64,000 nt of DNA from Chionoecetes opilio (GCA_016584305.1 JACEEZ010002683.1:1-64000); one strand, 5' to 3'. Counted from the stretch's first letter, positions 28,100-41,950 are shown. Made by a program: numbers and translations. The notes: a model not told the origin generated them from the sequence alone.

Positions 28100-28555
28100 G
28101 CTGAATAATGTCAATTTTCGACATTTTTTAGCCTTCAAAAATACATTAAAACATTTGAAAAAACGTTGTTTCTAAGATTAAAATTGATACGTAATTTTCA
28201 TGATAAATACACATTTTAAGCTCATAATATGTAAAATATATTTTTGTAAAAGTGCTGAATAATGTTAAATTTCGACACATTTTAGGCTTTCAAAAATACA
28301 TTAAAACACTTGAAAAAACGTTGTTTTTAAGATTAAAATTGATACCTAAATTTCAAGAAAAATACATATTTTTAGCTCATAACATTGTAAAATATATTTG
28401 TGTAAAAGTGCTGAATAATGTCTAATTTTGACATTTTTTAGCCTTGCAAAAATACATTAAAATACTTGAAAAAACATTGTTTTTAAGATTAAAATTGATA
28501 TCTAAATTTCATGAAAAATACATATTTTTAGCTATTAATTTTGTAAAATATAGTT
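28100..28555 (+). repeat. Three tandem C units (~155 bp) in block B copy 1
   Basis: Units begin at 28,100, 28,254 and 28,410 (periods 154 and 156). Each contains gctgaataatgt, caaaaatacattaaaa, cttgaaaaaac or a close form, ttgttt, aagattaaaattgata, and ends with agctcataa or agctattaa plus gtaaaatata. The three have diverged from each other, but each stays in the same order in other B copies. The C triplet therefore formed before B was amplified. Confidence 0.92.
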
Positions 28556-28584
28556 GTAGCAAATATAAAAAGCTATTTAGCTAC
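28556..28584. repeat. Hairpin at the end of block B
   Basis: GTAGCAAATA pairs with TATTTAGCTAC across an 8-base loop, giving a 10-bp stem with one bulged A. It lies just before the return to satellite A sequence and is present in every complete B block. A stem-loop near the 3' end is typical of Helitron-type elements, but the usual CTRR end is not clear here, so that link is only suggestive. Confidence 0.85.
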
Positions 28585-28598
28585 AGATATAAAGAAAT

Positions 28599-29146
28599 AT
28601 ACTTCAATTTGTAGAAAAAAAACCCTCTTCACTGATAACTAGCTAAAATCATTGAAAACACTACATTTTATGGGTTTATAGCAATATGATAAGTAAAACT
28701 ACTTGTATATATACAATAACGCTACAGTTTACAAGAAACTATGAAAAACGCTTGCAATATACCGTTATATCACAATAAATAAACTCTTACTCTTCTATTT
28801 AATAGCTTAATGTAATGTAAGCTACTTATAGGTGCAAATTATTCTAAAAAGAGGATTTTATACTTCAATTTGTTGGAAAACAGCTATATATCACTGATAA
28901 CTAGCTAAAATCATTGAAAACACTACATTTTATGGGTTTATAGCAATATGATAAGTAAAACTACTTGTATATATACAATCACTCTACAGTTTAGCAGAAA
29001 CTATGAAAAACGCTTGCAATATACCGTTATATCACAATAAATAACCTCTTACTCCTCTATTTAATAGCTTAATGTAATGTAAGCTACTTATAGGTTTAAA
29101 TTTTTCTAAAAATAGGATTTTATACTTCAATTTGTAGGAAAAAAGC
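28599..29146 (+). repeat. Satellite A, clean copies up to the gap
   Basis: About two monomers, including the aatcactctacagtttagca variant near 28,977. The final partial unit has two unusual variants (ctaaaaataggatt and gtaggaaaaaagc) immediately before the Ns. The same 46 bases occur at 40,298-40,343. Confidence 0.93.
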
Positions 29147-29376
29147 NNNNNNNNNNNNNNNNNNNNNNNNNNNNNNNNNNNNNNNNNNNNNNNNNNNNNN
29201 NNNNNNNNNNNNNNNNNNNNNNNNNNNNNNNNNNNNNNNNNNNNNNNNNNNNNNNNNNNNNNNNNNNNNNNNNNNNNNNNNNNNNNNNNNNNNNNNNNNN
29301 NNNNNNNNNNNNNNNNNNNNNNNNNNNNNNNNNNNNNNNNNNNNNNNNNNNNNNNNNNNNNNNNNNNNNNNNNNNN
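29147..29376. other. Assembly gap (230 Ns)
   Basis: A run of 230 unknown bases. The 84- and 115-codon frames at 29,127-29,381 and 29,032-29,379 exist only because the Ns contain no stop codon. The length is a little under one A monomer, but whether it is an estimate of missing sequence cannot be told. Confidence 0.99.
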
Positions 29377-30360
29377 CACAAAATTCTTCTTTTTTGCTTA
29401 TATAAGCAGATTTTTTTTGAAATAGTAAGCTACTTTTTATGACTATGTATACATTTTACCGCTACAGTTTACAAGAACTATGAAACGCGCAATTATAAAA
29501 TAACCATTATTTAGAATGAAGCATCTTATCATTTTCAATTTGTAGAACAGTCTATATAATAGCAACCAAATTTGGAAATAAAGTAAAATGCTACTATGAT
29601 ATACGTTTTTTTTTTAAAAAAACTATTTATACAAATAACCCCGCAAAACAAACCTCTTTGGTTTATAGCATAGGATAAGTAAACTACTTGTATATATAAA
29701 TAACGCTACAGTTTAGAAAACTATAAAAGCTTGCAATATACCGTATACACAATAATAACTTTACTTCTATTTATGCTTAATGTAATGTAGCTACTTATGG
29801 TGCAATTATTCTAAAAAGGATTTATACTTCATTTGTAGGAACACTAATATCACCGATAAATAGCTAATTCATTGAAACCTACATTTTATGGGTTAAACAA
29901 TAGGATAGTAAACTACTGGTATATATACAATAACGCTACAGTTACAAGAAACTATGAAACGTTGCAATAACCGTTATATCCATAATAACCTCTTACTCTT
30001 CTATTTATAGCTTAATAAATGTAAGCTACTTTAGGTGCAATTATTCTAAAAAAAGATTTTATACTTCAATTTGTAGGAAAAGCTATATATCACGATAATA
30101 GCTAAAATCATTGAAAACACTACTTTTATGGGTTTATAGCAATATATAATAAAACTACTGTATATATACAATAACGCTAAGTTTAGAAGAAACTATGAAA
30201 ACGCTTGCATATACCGTAATACAATAAATAACCTCTTACTCTTCTATTTATAGCTTAATGTAATGTAAGCTACTTATAGGTGCAAATTATTCAAAAAGAG
30301 GATTTTAACTTCAATTTGTAGGAAAACAGCTATATATCACCGATAAATAGCTAATATATT
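29377..30360 (+). repeat. Satellite A, low-quality copies after the gap
   Basis: The first ~260 bases are scarcely recognisable, with fragments such as gctacagtttacaagaactatgaaa. Deletion-rich A monomers follow and improve steadily toward 30,300. This looks like a raw read end or a low-coverage contig edge. Confidence 0.75.
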
Positions 30361-31090
30361 GAAAACACTACATTTTATGGGTTTATAGCAATAGGATAAG
30401 TAAAACTACTTGTATATATACAATAACGCTACAGTTTACAAGAAACTATGAAAAACGCTTGCAATATACCGTTATATCACAATAAATAACCTCTTACTCT
30501 TCTATTTATTAGCTTAATGTAATGTAAGCTACTTATAGGTGCAAATTATTCTAAAAAAAGGATTGTATACTTCAATTTGTAGGAAAACAGCTATATATCA
30601 CCGATAAATAGCTAATATCATTGAAAACACTACATTTTATGGGTTTATAGCAATAGGATAAGTAAAACTACTTGTATATTATGTATACAATAACGCTACA
30701 GTTTACAAGAAACTATGAAAAACGCTTGCAATATACCGTTATATCACAATAAATAACCTCCTACTCTTCTATTTAATAGCTTAATGTAATGTAAGCTACT
30801 TATAGGTGCAAATTATTCTAAAAAGAGAATTTTATACTTCAATTTGTAGGAAAACAGCTATATATCACCGATAAATAGCTAATATCATTGAAAACACTAC
30901 ATTTTATGGGTTTATAGCAATATGATAAGTAAAGCTACATGTATATAAACAATAACGCTACAGTTTACAAGAAACTATGAAAAACGCTTCCAATATACCG
31001 TTATACCACAATAAATAACCTCTTACTCTTCTATTTAATAGCTTAATGTAATGTAAGCTACTTATAGGTGCAAATTATTCTAAAAAGAGG
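30361..31090 (+). repeat. Satellite A, clean island
   Basis: Nearly three intact monomers of type I, including one with the split palindrome form gtatattatgtatacaata (near 30,673) and one with gctacatgtatataaac (near 30,935). Both variants occur together around 7.9 and 12.6 kb or at 51.9 kb, linking this island to the same higher-order families. Confidence 0.92.
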
Positions 31091-32680
31091 ATTTTATACT
31101 TACAATTTGTAGGAAAACACGCTATATATCAATGATAACTAGCTAAAATCATTGAAAACCTACATTTATATGGGTTTATTAGCAATATATAAGTAAAACT
31201 ACTTGTAAAACTATAACAATCACTCTACAGTTTAGCAAACACTATGAAAAAAGCTTGCAATATACCGTTATATCACAATAAATAACTCTTACTCTTCTAT
31301 TTAAATAGCTTAATGTAAATGTAACGCTACTTATAGGTTTAAATTTTCTAAAAGAGTTTTATATTTCAATTTGTAGGAAAACAGCTTATTTATAACCGAT
31401 AAATAGCTAATATCATTGAAAACACTACATTTTATGGGTTCATAGCAATAGGATAAGTAAAACTACTTGTATATATACAATAACGCTACAGTTTACAAGA
31501 AACTATGAAAAACCTTGCAATATACGTATATCACAATAAATAACCTTACTCTCATTTAATAGCTTAATTTATGTACTACTTTAGGAATATATCTAAAGGA
31601 TTTATATATTTGAGGAGAACAGCTAATATGAAAAGCAATAATCATTGAAACACACATTTTATGGTTTTAATAGTAAGTAATTAACTACTTTATATACAAT
31701 AATACTAAAAGGTTTTATACTTCAATTGATAGAAAACAAGCTTATATCATATACCTGTAAAATCATAAACCTTACTCTTCTAGTTTATAGCATTATAATA
31801 AGTACTTAATACTGAAAATTATCAAAACGATATTTTACAATGTAAGTAAAAAAACGCTTAATCTACCGATAATAGCAATATATGAAACCATCTTTTATGG
31901 GTTATAGAATGAAGTAAACTACTTTGGTATTATCAAAACGAGATTTACTTCAATTTGTACAAGAAACACTGAAAACTTCCCAAATACGTATATCACAAAA
32001 CATACCTCTTACGTTCTATTATAATAGTTATAAGTAATGTAACTACTTATAGATACAATTATTCCTAAACAGTATTAAGTAATTCTATTTGAAAGGGAAC
32101 TGCAAATATACCGTATACAATAAATAACCTCTACTACTTTTTAGGGTTTTAGAAATGATAAGTAAACTACTTGTAATTATTCAATAACGGATTAGTTTCA
32201 AAACTATGAAAACGCTTGCAATATAACCGTATATCAATAATACCTTAAACTCTTCTATTTAATCATATGTAAGTTAATACTGTATTTATAATAACTACAG
32301 TTTATGTATACTTCGAAATGTTGAAATAGCTATATATCACCGATAAATCTAATCTTATTGAAAACCTAATTGTATGTGTTTATAGCATGAAAGTAAATCT
32401 GTATATATACATTATACCTACAATTTTAGAAAATTGAAAACGCTTGCAATATACGTTATATCACATTAAAAACCACTACTTCTATTTATATCAATAGTAA
32501 TAGTAACTACTTAGATTTAAATTTACAAAAAGGTTTAGTAACTTCTATGAAAAACGCTGATATACCGTATATCAAATATAAAACCTTTACATTTAATAGT
32601 GGTTTAATGTAGCACTATATAGATAAATATTTTAAAAAGAGGATTACTACGCAATTGTAGGAAAAAGCTATAATCACTGT
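31091..32680 (+). repeat. Satellite A, very low-quality stretch
   Basis: The most damaged part of the window. Around 31,540-32,650 only short pieces of the monomer remain (cttcaattt, gaaactatgaaaaacgc, acttatag, cactacattttatggg), with pieces missing between them and spacing often well below 262. Deletions dominate. It is either very old, decayed satellite or, more likely given the sharp return to perfect copies at 32,750, poor consensus. Nothing else is visible. Confidence 0.7.
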
Positions 32681-33780
32681 AACTAGCTAAAATCATTGAA
32701 AAACACCTACATTTATGGGTTTTATAGCAATATAATAAGTAAAACTACTGTATATATACAATAACGCTACAGTTTAAAGAAACTATGAAAAACGCTTGCA
32801 ATATACCGTTATATCACAATAAATAACCTCATACTCTTCTATTTATTAGCTTAATGTAATGTACGCTAGTTATAGGTGCAAATTATTTTAAAAAAAGGAT
32901 TGTATACTTCAATTTGTAGGAAAACAGCTATATATCACCGATAAATAGCTAATATCATTGAAAACACTAAATTTTATGGGTTTATAGCAATATGATAAGT
33001 AAAAGTACTTGTATATATACAATAACGCTACAGTTTAGAAGAAACTTTGAAAAACGCTTGCAATATACGGTTATATCACAATAAATAACCACCTACTCTT
33101 CTATTTAATAGCTTAATGTAATGTAAGCTACTTATAGGTGCAAATTATTTTAAAAAAAGGATTGTATACTTCAATTTGTAGGATAACAGCTGCATATCAC
33201 CGATAAATAGCTAATATCATTGAAAACACTACATTTTATGGGTTTATAGCAATAGGATAAGTAAAACTACTTGTATATATATAATAACGCTACGGTTGAC
33301 AAGAAACTATGAAAAACGCTTGCAATATACCGTTATATCACAATAAATAACCTCTTACTCTTCTATTTAATAGCTTAATGTAATGTAAGCTACTTATAGG
33401 TGCAAATTATTCTAAAAAAAGGATTTTATACTTCAATTTGTAGGAAAACAGCTATATATCACTGATAACTAGCTAAAATCATTGAAAACACTATATTTTA
33501 TGGGTTTATAGCAATATAATAAGTAAAACTACTTGTATATATACAATAACGCTACAGTTTAGAAGAAACTATGAAAAACGCTTGCAATATATAGTTATAT
33601 CACAATAAATAACCTTTTACACTTCTATTTAATAGCTTAATGTAATGTAAGCTACTTATAGGTGCAAATTATTCTAAAAAAAGGATTTTATACTTCAATT
33701 TGTAGGAAAACAGCTATATATCACCGATAAATAGCTAAAATCATTGAAAACACTACATTTTATGTGTTTTATAGCAATAG
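32681..33780 (+). repeat. Satellite A, clean island
   Basis: About four intact monomers. It carries taaaagtacttg and ataaccacctactc (33,000-33,095), as in the 17.4- and 19.2-kb units, then cggttgacaag near 33,292. Further ggttgacaag units follow near 35,150 and 37,012, a spacing of about 1,860 bp or seven monomers, indicating another local higher-order period. Confidence 0.9.
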
Positions 33781-36700
33781 ATAAGTAAAACTACTGTTAT
33801 ATACAATAACGCTACAGTTTAGAAGAAACTATGAAAAACCCTTGCAATATACCGTTATATCACAATAAATAACCTCTTACCTCATTTAATAGCTTATGTA
33901 ATGTAAGCTACTTACAGGTGCAAATTATTCGAAAAAGAGGATTTTATACTTCAATTTGTAGGAAAACAGCTATATATCACTGATAACTAGCTAAAATAAT
34001 TTAAAACACTACATTTTATGGGTTTATAGCAATATAATAAGTAAAACTACTTGTATATAATTATACAATAACGGTACAGTTTAGAAAAAATTTATGAAAA
34101 ACGTTTGCAATATACCGTTATATAAACAATAAATAACCCCCTACTCTTCTATTTAATAGCTTAATGTAATGTAAGTACTTATAGGTCCAAATTATTCTAA
34201 AAAGAGGATTTTATACTTCAATTGTTGGAAAAACACTATTATCACCGATAAATAGCTAATATCATTGAAAACACTACATTTTATGGGTTTATTGCAATAT
34301 AATAAGTAAAACTATTTTTATCTATATACAATAACGCTACAGTTTACAACTTCTTTCGTAAACATGAAAAACGCTTGCAATATACCGTTATATCACAATA
34401 ATAAAACTCTACTCTTCTATTTAATAGCTTATGTAATGTAAGCTACTTAGAGGTGCAAAATTATGTAAAAAAACGGATTTTATACTTCAATTTGTAGGAA
34501 ACAGCTTATATATCATCTGAAACTAGTAAAAATCATTGAAAAACACTACAATTTAATGGGTTTATAGCAATTATAATAGTTAAAAACTACTTGTTATATA
34601 CATAACGGCTACAGTTTACAAGAAACTATGAAAAACGCTTTGCAATATACCGGTTATATCACACTAATAACCGATTACTCCTCTATTATTATGCTTAATG
34701 TAATGGCTAAGCTACTTATAGGTGCAAAATTATCTAAAAAAAGATTGGGATACTTCAATTCGTAGGAAAACAGCATATATATCAACCGATAAGATAGCCT
34801 AATATCATTGAAAACACTAACATTTTAGGGTTTTATAGCAATATGATAAGTAAAAGAATACTTGATTATACAATAAGCTACAGTTTCCAAGAAAACTTAT
34901 GAAAACGCTTGCAACATACCGTTCCCATATCACAATAAATACCTCCTACGTCTTTATTAATAGACTTAATGTAATGTAAGCTACTTATAGTGCAAAATTA
35001 TTCTAAAAGATAAATTTTATACTTCAATTTGTAGGAAAACAGCTATATATCACCGATAAATAGCTAATATCATTTGAAACACTACATTTTAGGGTTTATA
35101 GCAATAGGATAAGTAAAAACTCGTGTATATATACAAATAACGACGACGGTTGACAAGGAAAAACTAGGAAAAAAAACGCTTGCAAAGATACCGTTATATC
35201 ACAATAAATAACCTCCTTACTCTTCTATTAATAGCTTAAATGTGAAGTAAGCTTACTTATAGGTGCAATTATTCTAAAAAAAGGATTGTATACTTCAATT
35301 TTTAGGGAAAAAAGCTATATATCACCGATAAATAGCTAATATCATTGGAAAAACACGACCATTTTATGGGTTTATCAGCAATATGATAAAGTAAAATACC
35401 TTGTATATATACAAATAATGCTACAGTTTTACAAGGAAACTCCTTGAAAAACGCTTGCAATATACGTTATATCACAATAAATAACCTCCTACTCTTCTTT
35501 TGAATAGCTAATGTAATGTAAGCTACGTTATAGGTTGCAAAATATTCTAAAAGGAATTTTATACTTCAATGTGTAGGAAAACAGCATTATATCACCGATA
35601 AATAGCTAATATCATTGAAAAACACTACATTTTATGGGTTTTATAGCAATATGATAAGTAAAGCCTACATGTATATAAACAATAACGCTACGTTTACAAG
35701 AAACTATGAAAACGCTTGCATATACCGTTATATCCACACTAAAATAACCTCTTACGCGTCCTATTTAATACCTTAATGTAATGTAAGCTACTTATAGGTG
35801 CAAATTAATCTAAAAAGATTATTATACTTTCAATGTAGTAAAATAGCTATATATCACCGATAAATAGCTAATATCAATTGAAACCACTACATTTTAAGGG
35901 TTATAGCAATATGATAAGTAAAACTAATTGTATACAATAACGTTCCAGTGTACAAGAAACTCTGAAAAACGCTTGCAATATACAGTTTATATCAAAATAA
36001 ATAACCTTTACTCCTCTATTTATTAGCTAATGTAATGTAAGTATTATAGTGTGTTAAATTATTCTAAAAAAAGGATTGCATTCTCAATTTGTAGAGAGCA
36101 TTAATATATCACCGATAAATTGCTAATATCATTGACAAAACACTCATTTGATGGTTTATAGCCCAAATATGATAAGTAAAACTTAATTGTATATATACAA
36201 TAAGCTACAGTTTACAAGAAACTATGAAAACGCTTGCAATATACCGTTATATCACAATAAATAACCTCTTAATCTTCTATTAATAGCTTAATGTAATATA
36301 AGCACTTATAGGTGCAAATGATTCTAAAAGGAGGATTTTATACTTCAATTGTAGGAAAATAGCTATAGATCACTGATACCTAGCTAAAAATCATTGAAAA
36401 ACACTACATTTTATGGGTTTGATACCTATATAACCCCCCCCCCCTCCAAGTTAAAACTACTGGTATATATACATCACGCTACAGTTTAGAAGAACTATGA
36501 AAAACGCTTGCAATATGGCGTTATACACAATAAATAACCTTTACTTTCTTCTATTTAATGCTTAATTTAATGTAAGCTACTTATAGGTGCAAATTTTTCT
36601 AAAAAAAGGGCTTTTATACTTCCAGTTTGTAGGAAACATGCTATATATCCACCGATAAATAGCTAATATCATTGAAAAACAGCTACCATTTTATGGGGTT

Positions 36701-39700
36701 TATAGCAAAAAGATAAGTTAAAAACTACTTGTATATATACAATAACGCTACAGTTTACAATAAACTATGAAAAACGCTTGCCCAATATACCGTATATCAC
36801 AATAAATAACATTTACTCTTCTATTTATAGCTTAATGTAATGTAAGCTACTTATAGTGCAAATTATTCTAAAAAGAGATTTTATACTTCAAATTTGTCGG
36901 AAAACAGCTATATATCACCGATAAATAGCTAACTATCATTGAAAACATACATTTTATGGGTTTATAGCAATAGGACAGTAAAAACTACTTGTATATATAC
37001 AATAAAGATACGGTTGACAAGAAACTATGAAAAACGCGTGCAATATACCGTTATATCACAATAAATAACCTCTTACTTTCTATTTAATAGCTCAATGTAA
37101 TGTAGCTACTATAGGTGCAAATTATTCTAAAAAAAGGATGTATACTTCAATTTTTAGGAAAAACAGCTATATATCACCGATAAATAGCTAATACATGAAA
37201 AGACTAATATTATGGGTTTATAGCAATATGATTAAGTAAAAATACTTGATATCATATACAATAATGCTACATTTACAAAGAAAAACTATGAAAAAACGCT
37301 TGCAATATACCGTTATATCACAATAAATAACCTCCTACTCTCTATTTAATAGTAATGTCATGTAAGCTACTGATAGGTGCCAAAATATTCTAAAAAGAGA
37401 ATTTATACTTCAATTTGTAGGAAAACAGCTATATACCACCCCCGATAAATACTAATATCATGAAAACATACATTTTTAGGTTTATGCAATATGATAAGTA
37501 AAGCTACATGTATATAAACAATAACCGCTACAGTTTACAAGAAACTATTTATAAATAACGCGTGCAAAATATACCGTTATAACACAATAAATAACACTCA
37601 TACTTTCTATTTATTAGTTCAATGTAATGTAAGCTACTTATAGGTGCAACTATATTTAAAAAAGGATTGTATACTTCAATTGTAGGAAAACAGCTGTACC
37701 CCCGACCAAATAGCAATATCATTGGAAACACCTACTACATTTTATGGGGTTTATAGCAATAGGATAAGTAAACTACGGATTATATATACAATAACGCTAC
37801 AGTATTACAAGAAACTATGGAAAAACGCTTGCCACACCTAGACCGGTATATCACAATAAACATAAACTCTTACTAGTCCTATTTAATAAGCCTAAGGTAA
37901 TGACAAGCTACTTTCTAGGTGCAAAATTCTTCTAAAAAAGGATTGTATCTTCAATTTGTAGGTAGAACCAGCGATATATAACGAAAATTGCTGATATCAT
38001 TGAAACAACCACTAATAAAATTTTATGGGTTTATCGCAATAATGATAAGTAAAACTACTTGGATATATACAATAACGCTCAGTTTACAAGAAAACTAGAA
38101 ACACGCTTGCAAATACAGTTCTATCACAATAAATAACCTCTTACCTCAATTCTATTTAATACCTTAATGTAAATGAAGCTACTTATAGGTGCCCAATAAT
38201 CTAAAAAAGAATTCGATTTCTCATACTGCCAATGTAGGAAACTAAGCTCTATAAATCACGATAAAATAGCTAATATCATTGAAAAACACACTAACATTGT
38301 AAGGGTTGTATGGAATATGTATAAGGTACAATTATCTACTTGTAACAATAACGCTACAGTGTACAAGAAATATGAAATAACGCTTGCAATATTACCGTTA
38401 TATCACAAAAATAAACCTCTTACTCCTCTAGTCTATTAGCTTAAGTAATGTAGCTACTTATAGGTGAAATTATTCTAAAAAAAGGATTGTATTCTTCATT
38501 TGTAGAACAGCTATATATCACGATAAATTGCTAATATCATTGAAAACATACATTTTATGGGTTTATAAGCAATATGATAAGTAAAACTACTGTCATATAT
38601 ACAATAAAACGCCTACAGTTTACAAGAACTATGTGAAAAAACGCTTGCAATATACCGTTATATCACCATAAATAACCTCTTAATCACGTTCTAATGTAAT
38701 AGCTTAATGTATATAAGCTACTTATAGTGCAAATTATTCTAAAAAGAGGATTTTATACTTCAATTTGAGGAAAATAGCTATATATCAAGGATAACTAGCT
38801 AAAACATGAAAACACTACATTTTATGGGTTTATACCTATATAATAAGTTAAAACTAAGCCCTGTATATATACAATCACGCTTACAGTTTAGAAGAAACTA
38901 TGAAACGCTGGCAATATGGCGTTATATCACAATAAATAACCTCTTACTCTTCTATGTAAGTAGCTAATGTAATGTAAGCTATTAGAGGGCAAATTTTTCT
39001 AAAAAAAGGGAATTTTATACTCAGTTGTAGGAAAACAGCTATATATACCGATAAATAGTAATATCATTGAAAACACTACATTTTATGGGTTTATAGCAAA
39101 AGATAAGTAAAAACTACTATGTATATATACAATAACGCTACAGTTTACAATAAACATAAAATTGGCTTGCAATATACCGTTATATCACAATAAATAACCT
39201 CTCCTTTATTTAATGAGTTAATGTAATGTAAGCTACTTATAGTGAAATTAGTCTAAAAGAGGAGTTTATACTTCAATTGTAGGAAAACAGCTATATATCA
39301 CATGAAATAGCTAAATCATGAAAACATTATTTTAAAGGGATTTATACTAATTAGGAAAACCTATATATCAACGTCAGTTAAAGAAACATGAAAAACCTCT
39401 TAATGGGTATACGTATATCCAATAAATAACCTCTACTCTATCTATTTAATAGCTTAATGTAATGAAGTAACTATGAAAATACATTCTAAAAAGGATTTTA
39501 TACATAAATTTCTTGAAAACTCTATAATACTATGAAATGTACTATCATTGAAACAATTATTTAATGGGTATAGCAATATATAATAAAATTGGTGATAACA
39601 CAATACGTACATTAAAGAAACATGAAAAAACGCTTGAATATACGTTAATCACAATAAATAACCTCTTACTCTCTATTAATAGCTTGTAATTATAAATAAA

Positions 39701-40297
39701 GCTACAGTTTACAAGAAACTAGAAAAAGTGCAATATTACCTTTAAAAAGAAGAACTTTTACTTCAATTTTAGAAAAGTAATTAATCACTGGTAACAAAAA
39801 TATTGAAAAAAGAAACTACATTTAGGGTTTATAGCATATAATAAGTAAAACACTAGCTAAATATCATAAAACACAGTTTGAAGAAATATGAAAACGTTGA
39901 AAATACGTATATTAAATAAATAACCTTACTCTTCATTAATAGCTTAAGAATGAAGCTACTATAGTAAAATTTCTAAAAATATGATTTATATTCAATTTAC
40001 CAGACTCTATTTATCACCGATAAATGTAGACTACATTGAAAAGACACAATTTTGGGTTATAAGCAATATTATAAGTAAAACTATTGTAAAAATAATAATA
40101 CAGTTTAAAAGAATACATGAAAACACTCATTTATGGGTTATAGCAATATAATAAGTAAAACTCTACTGTATATATAATAACGCTACAGTAAGTAAGAACT
40201 ATGAAAAACGCTAAAAGAATTTTACGTTATAATCCAATAAAATGCTTACTCTTACTATTAATACCTTAATGTAAGTAAGCTACATTATGGTGCAAAA
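33781..40297 (+). repeat. Satellite A array, low-quality copies
   Basis: About 25 A monomers with dense indels. Marker variants retain order: ggttgacaag near 35,150 and 37,012, the aatctaaaaagatt unit near 35,805 and 38,200, the aaattgctaatatc unit near 36,117 and 38,525, and cctatata near 36,425 and 38,837. This gives a repeat of about 2.41 kb. Artefact-like homopolymers occur (11 Cs near 36,434-36,444). From 39,300 to 40,260 the quality drops further. A 60-codon frame at 37,549-37,731 on the - strand is monomer sequence. Confidence 0.82.
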
Positions 40298-41950
40298 TTT
40301 TTCTAAAAATAGGATTTTATACTTCAATTTGTAGGAAAAAAGCAATATATCACCGATAAATAGCTAATATCATTGAAAACACTACATTTTATGGGTTTAT
40401 AGCAATAGGATAAGTAAAACTACCTGTATATATACAATAACGCTACAGTTTACAAGAAACTATGAAAAACGCTTGCAATATACCGTTATATCACAATAAA
40501 TAACCTCTTACTCTTCTATTTAATAGCTTAATGTAATGTAAGCTACTTCTAGGTGCAAATTATTCTAAAAAAAGGATTTTATACTTCAATTTGTAGGAAA
40601 ACAGCTATATATCACTGATAACTAGCTAAAATCATTGAAAACACTACATTTTATGGGTTTATAGCAATATAATAAGTAAAACTACTTGTATATATAAGAT
40701 AACGCTACAGTTTAGAAGAAACTATGAAAAACGCTTGCAATATACCGTTATATCACAATAAATAACCTCTTACTCTTTTATTTAATAGCTTAATATAATG
40801 TAAGCTACTTATAGGTGCAAATTATTCTAAAAAGAGGATTTTATACTTCAATTTGTAGGAAAACAACTATATATCACCGATAAATAGCTAATATCATTGA
40901 AAACACTACATTTTATGGGTTTATAGCAATAGATAAGTAAAACTACTTGTATATATACAATAAACGCTACAGTTACAAGAAACTATGAAAAAACGCTTGC
41001 AATATACCGTTATATCACAATAAATAACCTCTTACTCTTTATTTAATAGCTTAATGTAATGTAAGCTACTTATAGGTGCAAATTATTCTAAAAAGGGATT
41101 TTATACTTCAATTTGTAAGGAAAACAGCTATATATCACTGATAACTAGCTAAAATCATTGAAAACAACTACATTTATGGGTTTATAGCAATATAATAAGT
41201 AAACTACTTGTATATATACAATCACGCTACAGTTTAGAAGAAACTATGAAAAACGCTTGCAATATACCGTTATATCACAATAAATAACCTCTTACTCTTC
41301 TATTTAATAGCTTAATGTAATGTAAGCTACTTATAGGTGCAAATTTTTCTAAAAAGAGGATTTTATACATCAATTTGAAGGAAAACAGCTATATATCACC
41401 GATAAATAGCTATATATCATTGAAAATCCTAAATTTTATGGGTTTATAGCAATAGGATAAGTAAAACTACTTGTATATATACAATAACGCTACAGTTTAC
41501 AAGAAACTATGAAAAACGCTTGCAATATACCGTTATATCACAATAAATAACGTCTTACTCTTCTATTTAATAGCTTAATATAATGTAAGCTACTTATAGG
41601 TGCAAATTATTCTATAAAAAGGATTTTATACTTCAATTTGTAAAAAAACAGCTATATATCACTGATAACTAGCTAAAATCATTGAAAACACTACATTTTA
41701 TGGGTTTATAGCAATATAATAAGTAAAACTACTTGTATATATACAATAACGCTAGAGTTTACAAGAAACTATGAAAAACGCTTGTAATATACCGTTATAT
41801 CATAATAAATAACCTCTTACTCTTCTATTTAATAGCTTAATGTAATGTAAGCTACTTATAGGTGCAAATTATTCTAAAAAAAGGATTGTATACTTCAATT
41901 TGTAGGAAAACAGCTATATATCACCGATAACTAGCTAAAATCATTGAAAA
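40298..41950 (+). repeat. Satellite A, clean monomers before block B copy 2
   Basis: About six intact monomers. The first 46 bases equal the last 46 before the N gap (29,101-29,146). The chain catcaatttgaagg, ctatatatcattgaaaatcc, ataacgtcttactc (41,548), ttctataaaaagg and gctagagtttac leads into block B, as it does before 27,878 and in the clean sequence up to 54,815. Confidence 0.95.

Larger units (their letters stand above)
27878..28598 (+). repeat. Composite repeat block B, copy 1
   Basis: A 721-bp block replacing normal A sequence. The first ~220 bp (27,878-28,099) aligns along its length with satellite A (acattttgagggtataaagc against acattttatgggtttatagc; then actatgaaaaac, aatatac, tatcacaata, taagctta), so it is a diverged A monomer. 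Then come three tandem ~155-bp C units starting gctgaat at 28,100, 28,254 and 28,410. A hairpin-forming tail follows, and A sequence resumes at atacttcaatttgtag. No open frame spans it. It may be a hybrid satellite or a small non-coding transposon captured in the array. Confidence 0.92.

Noticed and set aside
29147..29376. Gap length as exactly one missing monomer
   Set aside because: 230 is near but not equal to 262 or 217, and N runs often have arbitrary size.
29032..29379. 115- and 84-codon frames on the - strand
   Set aside because: Most of their length is the run of Ns, which hides stop codons.
31541..32650. A separate, unrelated repeat family
   Set aside because: Short A landmarks remain in the right order throughout; the stretch is damaged satellite A rather than a new family.
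36434..36444. Run of 11 Cs as a possible G-quadruplex or telomere-like site
   Set aside because: It replaces the usual aataagt of the cctatataataag unit in a noisy stretch and occurs in no clean copy; most likely a consensus error.
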